Shown here: piece by piece, positions 37,728 through 48,677 of the stretch
Position numbering within the stretch: the first letter of the stretch is position 1
Layout of the letters: every line of letters starts with the position of its first letter
DNA from: Nepenthes gracilis
Lineage: Eukaryota; Streptophyta; Magnoliopsida; Caryophyllales; Nepenthaceae
Assembly (NCBI GenBank): GCA_033239525.1
Contig: BSYO01000005.1
Coordinates: 24,534,519-24,598,518, forward strand
Length of the DNA: 64,000 bases
Reading direction: 5' to 3'
Position numbers and translations under genes: made by a program
Notes under the pieces: model-generated
The model's input: only the letters and a program-made list of their open reading frames with translations
Databases searched by the model: none
Told to the model about the DNA's origin: nothing

Positions 37728-40305
37728 TTAACGTTTCTATATTTTTAAAAATTGAAAGATATCAAACCCAAAATCCCAAAAAAAAAAAAAAAAATCATAT
37801 CTATTATGTCCGGAGAAAATAGGAGAATAAACAAATTTGTTTATTGTAGTTTTCAAATAATTTTAGTTTAATATCAAAAGAGAAATAAAAATTAGCTTCT
37901 AAACAAAATTAAAATATGTTTTCAATGAATGAGTTAAATGATTTCTAGGGTGCCATAACCTACAGTAGTAGCTCCTGAGATTCTCTGAATCAGTGTACGG
38001 CTCCGATTGACAGCTCTTTGATTACAGCCTGGCGGTGTTCTACACAATTCGGGGGCCCTGTCTTTCTAGGGTACCCTATTAACCATAGCTCCTTTTCATG
38101 GCCTGTCTTTTATGGGACTGTTTAGTTTACTAAAAAACTATTTTTTAACTAAAGAGATGGATTTAACTTTTTTTTTTAATAATAAATATTTATTATTAAT
38201 CTAATAATTATAATTAAAAAAATTCAATCAATTCTCCCTTAAATAAATAAAGATTTCAAATTCATGGCATGATACGGGCTCCATATAGTTGACGGTAAGC
38301 CAAAAAATACAAGAACTAAAAATACAATTTGGGCACCGACCCTTTAATTTTTGATGGATTTATTGATATACTTCTCAAATAATTTTCTAAAAGTTTTAAT
38401 ATTTTTAGTAAATTTTAATTAATAAATTTCTTTTAAAAAAGTACATCCTAAAAATATTTTTAAAATTGGCTCAAACATAATCTTAGGTAACGCTGCAAAC
38501 ATGAGGCTAATGGAAGCATTAGTAAGCAAAGAATCTGATTTTATTGTCACACCTATATCATAGTTAGTAGAGATAATTTTAAAATTTCTTCTAATTTTAT
38601 TTTCAACTGAACGATAATTTCATTTAATTTAGAGTATATTTAGAATTTATAAAAAGCCCTTAAAAATAATTAAAAAATAAAGTTATATTTTTACGGATCA
38701 AGCAAAGCCACATGATAGTGCATTTTACTTCTCATGATGAAAAAAGGCACTTAAATTATTTCTATATTAGATCGTGTATAACAGCCGGTGTAGATGAAGA
38801 AAGGCGGGTTATTGGAACCGGACCTAATCTCTTAATAGGTGGCTAAGTGAAATAAAAAATAGATCAGGCCCCGCCCGATATTTGTATTTTATCTTTTTTT
38901 AAAGGCTCTTATGTAGAGTTAACAAAGTTAGCTATATACAAGTATAGCCAAATTTAGATAAGACAAAACAGACAATTTTAAAATAGAGTTAAAAGCCAAC
39001 TTATACAATTTTAAAATAGAGTGAAGTCCAAACATCTAAATAAAGGGCAAGCATTGAAAAGAAACTAGCATTGCCTCTCTAAGAAAGTTTTGCTTGATAG
39101 GCGCTGCCTACTCACTTGGACAATATTTAAACATGAAAGTATGCTATTTTGTCCCTTTATTCCATGCTGAGTCATAGGTAGTGCCTCAAAAGGCATAAAC
39201 AAATCACATTTGAGAAACTTGTATACGTAGTTCTAGTCAGGAATCCAAATATACTATATTAATATGTACAAATTCTTACAATTCGAGTGAGATTGTTATG
39301 GTGCAAAAGTAGATATGGCTCAGTATTCCCTTATTCCCTACATTGGTTATACTCTTTATTTCTTATTTAGTAGAAAATAATCGAGTTCTATTTGATCTTT
39401 TAGAAACTGAAGCAGAATTAATTGTATGCTATAATGTGAAGTATGTATGGGAAATGATCTTTAATAGTTTATTGTTAGCGGAAGCCAATGTCCCGAGGAC
39501 TCATTCTCACTAAAACAAGGGGTGAGTTTTTATCAACTTTAAAATATTTGATTTTTGGGAAGCCAAAAATATGGGTTAATAACCGATATATGGGCACTGT
39601 ATATTAAAGATGAAATATAACCTTTCTATCTTTTTTCAGGTAAAGTACTCGTTTCATTCTTCTCATTCGAATCGTATCAAAGTGAAATGTCAGTATTTTT
39701 AATGAGTTAATAAAATTTTATGCTCTACTTAAAAGATTTCTTATCGGAATTACACGCAAAATCTAAACCATAATACTTTATTTTATGAAAAAAATTTTGT
39801 GTTTACTTATATTTAAAATTATACCTTTCTTATCAAGCATTATGCCACTTGTGCCTAAGTTGGGTAGGGGTATTCAATCATTCCCTTTAGTTCACTTCAC
39901 TTTTCTTCATTTCTTTAGTATGTTACTTCAATTTGTTCGCTTATTTTTACTTATTAATTGTAAACAAATAATTTTAAGTGTATCAATTTCATTCCCAATT
40001 CAATTTTAAAATATAAAATTTTAAATTTCACAATAATTTTATTTTATTATTTAAAAATAATTATTTTATATCATGTTATTTCTTCAACTATTATTATTCT
40101 TTTATTTGAAAAGTGAATTTGTTGAACCCTTCCTCGTATTTAGAAGCATTGATTATAATTACTATTGAGATGAGATATTTAACAATACAATATAATATAA
40201 TAAAATAATTATTTAAAAATAATAATAATACAATAAACTTCAATGAATCTCAGGCGGCCAACCGCATGAAAATTTCGAGGCTGGTCTTTCTCAAATTTTT
40301 AAAAT
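37728..40305. repeat. Tandem unit 1 with NUMT (about 2.58 kb)
   Basis: This is the first of two near-identical direct copies. Both start with TTAACG, then TATTTTTAAAAATTGAAAG and a long A-run, and both end with GGCGGCCAACCGCATG and CTTTCTCAAATTTTTAAAA. A TTAA tetranucleotide stands at the start, the junction and the end of the array (37728, 40306, 42869). The unit holds exon c of mitochondrial nad1 with flanking intron. Much of the rest is AT-rich and of unknown origin. Confidence 0.9.
39253..39444 (+). pseudogene. nad1: NUMT: mitochondrial nad1 exon c, copy 1
   Basis: The 192-nt stretch has exactly the length of plant nad1 exon c. It reads TILIC, NSSEIVMVQK, a stop (CAG to TAG), then [30 protein letters not shown] and YNVKY. 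The true protein has [55 protein letters not shown]. Most changes are C to T or G to A, the usual decay of methylated nuclear DNA. Upstream, GAGAAACTTGTATACG with GTTCTAGTC resembles a worn group II domain V. Downstream, TATGGGAAATGATC to AACAAGGGGTGAG is the start of the next group II intron. It is a transferred fragment, not a gene. Confidence 0.92.
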
Positions 40306-42872
40306 TTAACGCTTATATTTTTAAAAATTGAAAGATATCAAACCCAAAATCCCAAAAAAAAAAAAAAAAAAAAATCATATCTATTATGTCCGGAGAAAAT
40401 AGGAGAATAAACAAATTTGTTTATTGTAGTTTTCAAATAATTTTAGTTTAATATCAAAAGAGAAATAAAAATTAGCTTCTAAACAAAATTAAAATATGTT
40501 TTCAATGAATGAGTTAAATGATTTCTAGGGTGCCATAACCTACAGTAGCTCCTGAGATTCTCTGAATCAGTGTACGGCTCCGATTGACAGCTCTTTGATT
40601 ACAGCCTGGCGGTGTTCTACACATTTCGGGGGCCCTGTCTTTCTAGGGTACCCTATTAACCATAGCTCCTTTTCATGGCCTGTCTTTTATGGGACTGTTT
40701 AGTTTACTAAAAAATTATTTTTTAACTAAAGAGATGGATTTAACTTTTTTTTAATAAAAAATATTTATTATTAATCTAATAATTATAATTAAAAAAATTC
40801 AATCAATTCTCCCTTAAATAAATAAAGATTTCAAATTCATGGCATGATACGGGCTCCATATAGTTGACGGTAAGCCAAAAAATACAAGAACTCAAAATAC
40901 AATTTGGGCACCGACCCTTTAATTTTTGATGGATTTATTGATATACTTCTCAAATAATTTTCTAAAAGTTTTAATATTTTTAGTAAATTTTAATTAATAA
41001 ATTTCTTTTAAAAAAGTACATCCTAAAAATATTTTTAAAATTGGCTCAAACATAATCTTAGGTAACGCTGCAAACATGAGGCTAATGGAAGCATTAGTAA
41101 GCAAAGAATCTGATTTTATTGTCACACCTATATCATAGTTAGTAGATATAATTTTAAAATTTCTTCTAATTTTATTTTCAACTGAACGATAATTTCATTT
41201 AATTTAGAGTATATTTAGAATTTATAAAAAGCCCTTAAAAATAATTAAAAAACAAAGTTATATTTTTACGGATCAAGCAAAGCCACATGATAGTGCATTT
41301 TACTTCTCATGATGAAGAAAGGCACTTAAATTATTCCTATATTAGATCGTGTATAACAGCCGGTGTAGATGAAGAAAGGTGGGTTATTGGAACCGGACCT
41401 AATCCCTTAATAGGTGGCAAAGTGAAATGAAAAATAGATCGAACTGACCGATATTTGTATTTTTATCTTTTTTTAAAGGCTCTTATGTAGAGTTAACAAA
41501 GTTAGCTATATACAAGTATAGCCAAATTTAGATAAGACAAAACAGACGATTTTAAAATAGAGTTAAAAGCCAACTTATATTTTCATGAAGTCCAAACATC
41601 TAAATAAAGGGCAAGCATTGAAAAGAAACTAGCATTGCCTCTCTAAGAAAGTTTTGCTTGATAGGCGCTGCCTACTCACTTGGACAATATTTAAACATGA
41701 AAGTATGCTATTTTGTCCCTTTATTCCATGCTGAGTCATAGGCAGTGCCTCAAAAGGCATAAACAAGTCACATTTGAGAAACTTGTATACGTAGTTCTAG
41801 TCAGGGATCCAAATATACTATATTAATATGTACAAATTCTAATAATTCGAGTGAGATTGTTATGGTGCAAAAGTAAATATGGCTCAGTATTCCCTTATTC
41901 CCTACATTGGTTATACTCTTTATTTCTTATTTAGTAGAAAATAATCGAATTCTGTTTGATCTTTTAAAAATTAAAGCAGAATTAGTTGTATACTATAATG
42001 TGAAATACGCGTGGGATGTGATTCTTAATAGTTTATTGTTAGCGGAAACTAATATCCCGAGGGCTCATTCTCACTTAAACAAGGGGTGAGTCTTTACCAA
42101 CTTTAAATGTTTGATTTTTTGAGAAGCCAAAAATGTGTGTTGACAACCGACATATGGGCACTGTATATTAAAGATGAAATATAACCCCTCTATCTTTTTC
42201 AGGTAGACTACTCGTTTCATTCTTCTTATTCAAATCATATCAAAGTGGAATGTTAACCTTCCTTACGAGTTAATAAAGTTTCATGCTCCGCTCAAAGAAT
42301 TTCTTATTGGAATTGCATGCAAAATCTAAAACATAATACTTTATTTTATGAGAAAGTTTTGTGTTTACTTATATTTAAAATTATACCTTTCTTATCAAGC
42401 ATTATGCCACTTGTGCCTAAGTAGGGTAGGGTTGTTCAATCATTCCCTTTAGTTTACTTCACTTTTCTTCATTTTTTTAATATGTTACTTTAATTTGTTA
42501 GCTTATTTTTTCTTATTAATAGTAAACAAATAATTTTAAGTGCATCAATTTCATTCCCAAATTAATTTTAAAATATAAAAATTTAAATTTCACAATAATT
42601 TTCTTTTATTATTTAAAAATAATTATTTTATATCATGTTATTTCTTCAACTATTATTGTTCTTTTATTTGAAAAGTGAATTTGTTGAACCCTTCCTCGTA
42701 TTTAGAAGCATTGATTATAATCACTATCGAGATGAGATATTTAACAATACAATATAATATAATAAAATAATTATTTTAAAAAAATAATAATACAATAAAC
42801 TTCAATGAATCTCCAGGCGGCCAACCGCATGAAAATTTCGAGGCTGGTCTTTCTCAAATTTTTAAAATTTAA
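40306..42872. repeat. Tandem unit 2 with NUMT (about 2.56 kb)
   Basis: This is the second copy of the unit at 37728. The two align over their full length with scattered substitutions and a few small indels, for example AGTAGTAGCTC in unit 1 against AGTAGCTC in unit 2, and a shorter segment near 41580. The copies share many decay mutations, so the duplication is younger than the mitochondrial insertion. Confidence 0.9.
41817..42008 (+). pseudogene. nad1: NUMT: mitochondrial nad1 exon c, copy 2
   Basis: It is again 192 nt. It has the same stop position as copy 1 but as TAA rather than TAG, which suggests one shared C-to-T change and a later G-to-A. The downstream intron start (GCGTGGGATGTGATTC) is closer to the mitochondrial form, GCGCGGGATGCGATTC, than copy 1 is. 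The open frame at 41907-42089 simply runs from the exon into the intron. Confidence 0.9.
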
Positions 42873-43972
42873 GATTTCTTATTTATATATTTAAAAAAAT
42901 TATAAAATAAATTATTTTTTATTTTTTTAAATTTCTATAAAATATTAAAATATTTATATTATAAAAATTATTTAAAAATATAACTATTATCTTATTTTAA
43001 AATTTTTTTTAAATATAAAATGAGACACTTGCGACAGGGAGAGAGCGGACACGGTTGCCGTACAATAATTTCTGGCGATTCACGGGCAATACCCCCCAAA
43101 AAAAAACATTTGCATTTTTTTTAATTTTACAATTCTAGCAATTAATAAATTAAAAAATGATATCAAGCGATAATAATAATATAGTTGATCCCTAGATCAT
43201 ATAAATTTATATTTAATATAAATTATGGTCTTATTATACTTATATCTGATAATTATTAACTTTAAAAACTCATATAGAAAATTGTTGAGACTTCATATAA
43301 AAAAAAATCTAAATTTGACGTTATTTTTAACATTATATTCTTTATATATTTTCTTAACACCAAGTACGAATTATCAAAAGATTTAATATATGAGTAATTT
43401 AGTTTATTTTTTTACCTGAGATACATTAATACTGAAATAAAATTTAAAAATAGAATAAAAACTAAAAATTTTACAAAAATATTAAAAAAAATCCCCATTT
43501 TTGGGTTCTTTGCCATTCTATCTTCTAGCTCTTGTCTATCAAGCATTCAAAAAAGAACGATAGAACACATAAGAATCCGTGCCAAGAAATTCACTAAGAA
43601 AAAAAATGATCCATCCCCATTGCTGGACTAGAAAAATACTTTCATAGCTCAAACTCACAGGCGTTGCAGTTTCTTGTTTGCTTGAGGTTTCTCCAAACAA
43701 TCAAAACCAAATCATCATTTGAATCTCCATTAAGAGAAAAATATCAAATTTGATATTTACTCTCACCCAGGACAACTAAATTTACATGCTAGACGGAAAA
43801 CAAAGCAAAACTGATACCTATGAAACCTAAGAAGACATATCAACTAATGATTACGAGAGGAAAGCAGAGATTAGGTTGGATTCAACTTCCACCGACCTAT
43901 TTGTTTGAGAGGGTGAAGATTTGATCTTTCTGCCTCCATCTTAAATGATTTCCTCTTATGCTGCACCTTTGA
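42873..43972. other. AT-rich spacer downstream of APR gene
   Basis: No coding signal is seen. A small GC-richer patch lies at 43021-43090. The APS reductase 3' UTR probably occupies roughly 43700-43972. Confidence 0.5.
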
Positions 43973-46900
43973 TCATCGGAAAGCATTCACGAAGGCCATC
44001 AATGAATCGACATCCCTCTTCTCTGAAGGATATTTGATGGGTCGAGAAGAGTGTTTAGGGAAGAAGAGAATAGTTGGGAAGCTTTCCAGCTGCAACTCTT
44101 GTTCTGCAAACGTCTTCTGCTCGCCATCGGCTCTAAACTTCCCCACCTTCACCCCTGTTCCAGCTAACTTCTCAGCCACTTCAACATATGATCCTTCCAT
44201 TGCCTGGCAGAAGCGGCACCATGGCGCATAAAGCACAAGCAGCCATGGCTCTCTTCGATCCTCAAGTCTCAGCAAATTCTCAATGCCGCCCCTGTTTAGA
44301 GTAACCAGGTTCTGGGATTCAAAGATATCAGCAACTGCTGTAGTGCCATTTACATGGGCACTGCCATGGGCTTGGTCTCCCTGCATGAGATTTCCTTTGT
44401 GCAGGCCACACTCCTTGGCCATTGCATCTTCCCACCACCACCTTCCTTCCCTCTCGTGTTGTCCAGGAAGGACGGGTCTAGTGCAGGGCTCGCACCCGAT
44501 TGAAATATATCCTTGTGAGTGCAGTGAATTAACTGGCACATTCATGGAGCGGAGGAAGTTCCATATGTCTTGACCCTTGACATTTGCAATGGGGTTCCAC
44601 TTCACAAGACTGCCGATCCCACCGTCCATGCCTTCAAAGACCGGGTCCACTTGAACGACAGGGATTTCAGACCTAGTGCCGGGAGACTGATCTTTCCTTT
44701 GCCCAGTAATCCAGGCTCGCAAACCATTCAGGGCCCTCCTAAGTGGTCTAACCTTCCTAACACGACAGCACTCCTGGTGTCCATCCTCATAAAAGGAAAA
44801 CAGCCCCTTGTTTCTTACCAAGGCCTGAACTTCAACAGCATCGGGGAACATGTATTCAATGTGAATACCATAGTGTTTTTCGACTGTGTCAAAGAACCGA
44901 TATGTTTCTGGATTCAATCTCCCAGTGTCCAAGCTGAATACTCTGAATGGTCTGCCTGTTAATTGTGCATACTCGATCAATGCAACATCTTCAGCACCAC
45001 TGTTGGAACAAAACCATGACGTAAATTAGCATCAAAATCCAGTCTCCCACAATAGAGCAGAAAGATAGGTTGTAGCAAATTTTCAATCACACAGATCTTA
45101 GCAGGTAAGGTTATCTCAAATGATAAGTCGTTCCTACACCAGTCTAATCAATTGCAGAGCTGCTGAAAAACACTTTGTTTTGTCAATCTTCTAAATAGTC
45201 ATAGATGTGAGAATATTGGCACAACCTGAATTTTCCATGCTTACATTCTTGGCATGACAGCTAATAGAACTTGAACAAATGGACTATTATTTCCATAGCA
45301 ACATAATCACATCATGCATTTTTATGAAAGCAAGAGCCATCCGTGGCTGATTACTCATTTATTGGAGGTAAATAATGAATTGCCATCAAAGGTAAAAATG
45401 AATTAGCCACCAATTTTATGAACTTCAAAATATTGTTCAGAGGGACTTTTTTTTTTTTTTTTTTGCTCCATAATAAAATTGTGGCTTCTTATAACTACAA
45501 AACAGATATCTCAAACATAATCTTGTTGCATGTGCTGGAGGAGGATTTCATAAGAGAAACTATATCAGACTGCTTTTGAGAATGATCCTATCATTGATAA
45601 GATCAGAAATTTAGGTATCGCCTTGATACAGGAACAAAAGCAATTCCAAGATACCGGTATTACATTTCAGCCACCAAGAACAATGCACTGCACAGCCACC
45701 AAGTACATAAACTACTGTAGGAATTGAAGTGAAATCCATTCCACAAATTAAGGAGTTAGAAAGTGAGCAGCAATTTCTAATTGAAAATCAGAGAAGCATC
45801 AAGTACCAATACAAGTCTTAGTTACAACTAAAACCTAAGAAATCCAGACCATATGAAAAATTTCCTCTCATAAGTAAACTGGTAACCCTAATAATGATAT
45901 TTTTCTGGAAAAGTGTATGTGCAACCTCAAAAATGTGAATGTTTTTCCGAAATGTGCAAGGTCTTATAAGTGGATATATTAATGAAAAAAAAGACAGTGG
46001 AAACGTTATAAAAGGCTTGCACATATATTAGACAAACAGAACTGCCCAATTTCGGAAGTCATGGAAATATGAATAGATACATATTCACTAATCATAAAGA
46101 TTTTAAAAGTCACATACATGTACAGATAAGTGGGCAGGAGGAAAGAGATTTGGACCCATGTATAAGTTCGGGCCTACTCTTTGTTTATGTATGTACATGC
46201 AAAATTTTCCAACGATCGCCATGATTCATTTAAGTGGGGAATCAAACTCCGGATAAATGCTACTAACAAAATCAACGTATCAAGTATATAAATGTAGCAA
46301 TTATTTGACATAATTTACAGCAAGAAGTGCAAACAATTACAAAATAGAAAAGCTTCGATACCTGAAAGCAATCGCAATGTCATTTCCAAACTTGGCCAAA
46401 GCCCTATCCATAATTTCAAGAGGTGAAGCATTTTCAAGGTCCCTAGCCAGCTGTTCATAGTCCTCCTGCTCCTCTACCACCTCTTCTTTCTCTTTCACTA
46501 CTGCAATCCAATTCAACAAGAACATCAGGTTCAAATCCGTCATTAACTGTATATTTTCCCAATATATACATAATGGAACAAATTCTACAGAAAAAAAGTA
46601 AATTTATTATACACTTGATTTGTAATGAACTAATTTGTTCGGATCAATTTTATATAATACACTAAAATGCAAAAAAAAATAAAAATCTTTTATGTTGAAG
46701 TTCAGAATAAAATTCACATTTTCACAACTTTTTCCCAATCAATTATATACAACAGAAATTAAATTAAAAGAGAAAAATGTATAAAAAGAAAACAAACCAG
46801 CTCCAGGAGCGGCGACAGTTGCCGCCAAAGGAACAATAGAATTATTCCGGCGCGGTTCGGCGCGTACATCAACCGAAGACCTTCTATTGGAGGAGAAATT

Positions 46901-47120
46901 CACAACCGTCGGGTAATGACGATCCAACGGCGGGAAAGGACCGATGAACGACGCTGAATGTGCACAAATTTCACTAAATCATCAATTACACGGCAAATTC
47001 AAACATTAACAATACAAAGACCGATTGAGAAGAGAGATTACCTTTGAGGTCATAGGATGAACCATTAGAACGAGCAGGAATGGACGCAGAAACTGCAGTA
47101 GAAGTCACAGCCAAAGCCAT
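43973..47120 (-). CDS. APR: 5'-adenylylsulfate (APS) reductase, chloroplastic
   Basis: Four exons (47042-47120, 46798-46953, 46362-46500, 43973-44999) join in frame to 466 residues with a TGA stop. The enzyme reduces APS to sulfite with glutathione in plastids, the key step of sulfate assimilation. Residues 1 to about 75 form a Ser/Arg-rich transit peptide. The reductase domain has [20 protein letters not shown], the iron-sulfur cysteines C202/C203 ([13 protein letters not shown]) and C294/C297 (GCEPCTRP), and the reactive C322 (KECGLH). A thioredoxin-fold C-terminus supplies the electron-donor site C386-R-F-C389 ([11 protein letters not shown]), where Arabidopsis enzymes have CPFC. Exon junctions restore conserved residues (AF-S-GAED). 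Numbering within the APR1/2/3 family cannot be set from here. An acidic stretch ([15 protein letters not shown]) bridges transit peptide and catalytic domain. The gene looks intact. Confidence 0.95.
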
Positions 47121-47155
47121 TAGCAATTCTTCCCGAGCGGAACACACAGACCTCG

Positions 47156-47194
<39 letters not shown>

Positions 47195-48677
47195 ATCTTT
47201 TTCCCTTACCTTTCCTTGTTACTTGGAATTTGTAGGCTTTCGAGTCTCCGGGAGGGAGGAGTACGGAGTTAAATAACGCCCGATCGGAGGAGCGATTTAA
47301 CGGGTTCATTGAACCTGGACGGAATCACGTCTGGCTCAGGCAAAATTGATATGTACACTTGGCCAGATTTCATTTGTTGGAAGCTGGCTCAGCGCTTCCG
47401 TCACACATTGACAACTTGAGAAACGAAGAAACAGAGTTTTAGTGGTCTCCGTCACAGCGGATCCTGGCCCGGTCAATTGGTTTGATTCTTTTGTTAACGA
47501 TTTGTTCTCCGAATCTTCCCTTCCCACTACCTTAAGAAAAGGAGATTTTCAAGAACATGATTTCTAATATTTTGTAAAGTATTAGGAGAAAAAAGATAAA
47601 TCTAAAAAATTAAAAATATAAATAATCACAATAGATAATGACATTTTAAATTTTATAATTTAAAAGATATCTTCTGATAATTTATTTAAAATAATACTTA
47701 GACAACTACTAATTTAATTTAGTACGATTTATTCTACAAAAAAGTTCTAAAAATATCTTAACAATTTGTCACGTGCCAATTATCAAAAGTTTTGCCTATG
47801 GTCAAATATTTTTCAATATCTCTGTACTGAGATGCATGCACAAGTCATGACCTATTAATAAATATTAATCATTTTAAATAAATAATTAACTGTCGTATTT
47901 TTTTTCACTATTTTATTTTAATTTAACAAACAAAAGTCTTTAAATATAATTTAGTGAACATATCCAATATAAAATTTTTAAAATACTGATAGAATATTAA
48001 TTCACCTTATGAATCTTAGTTTGAATAATTTACATAATTTTGCATGTTTAGATTATAATTCTTCACATATATTTTATGAAGAGGACAAAAACAGAGATCA
48101 TATGGACAAAAGCAAAGACCACAATTAAGATTGACATATTGATATATTTTACATTTCTTAATTACTAGATAATTGTGGAGCAGAAAAGAGACCATTTATC
48201 CAAAAATAAAATGCATATAAGCAAATGAGTTTACATCCAATCTTGCAAGCTAACAAGATCAATACTCCATAACTTCATAAATCTATGCTTCCAAATGACA
48301 AGTTCTTATGGTGGAAGAGCTATCTCTACAAAGGGGATAGAAAGAATTTGGAGGAAAAAGGGCGTGGAAAAATTTTAAATTCCGACGATGATAATTTCAT
48401 CCTAATAATTTAAATTGTTGGGCAAATGATGCCGCATTAAAATATATTAGGCCTATTTTGTATAGCCATTTCAGTTGATATGATGAAATTTTCACCGTTG
48501 AATAACCCATAACACTAAAAAAAGACTATAACAACTCCCAAATTGTTTCCATCCAAATGCTGTTTGTGCTTACCCTCTGGCTTGTACTGGTCATTGTTAT
48601 AGAATGAACTACCAGCGCTCTTCATCTTTCACGCTTGAGAATCTGCTGTATGGTGTGATAGAAATAAAAAAATCCGG
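47121..48677. other. APR promoter side and dehydratase 3' flank
   Basis: A perfect (CT)n run at 47159-47189 lies 39 bases upstream of the APR start codon, so it is probably in the 5' leader or core promoter; read on the minus strand it is (GA)n. No ORF here is supported as a gene. 47560-48240 is AT-rich. The 3' UTR of the dehydratase gene should lie just left of 48678. Confidence 0.6.

Noticed and set aside
41907..42089. Apparent 60-residue gene resembling an NADH dehydrogenase subunit
   Set aside because: It covers only part of nad1 exon c and runs into group II intron sequence. An upstream stop (TAA) breaks the exon.
37728..42872. Idea that the window is organellar DNA
   Set aside because: Only about 200 nt per unit is recognisable nad1, it carries stops and C-to-T decay, and nuclear spliceosomal genes surround it.
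47159..47189. Arg/Glu repeat (REREREREREI) as a protein domain
   Set aside because: It is a reading of the (CT)n microsatellite in the APR leader, upstream of the true start codon at 47120.
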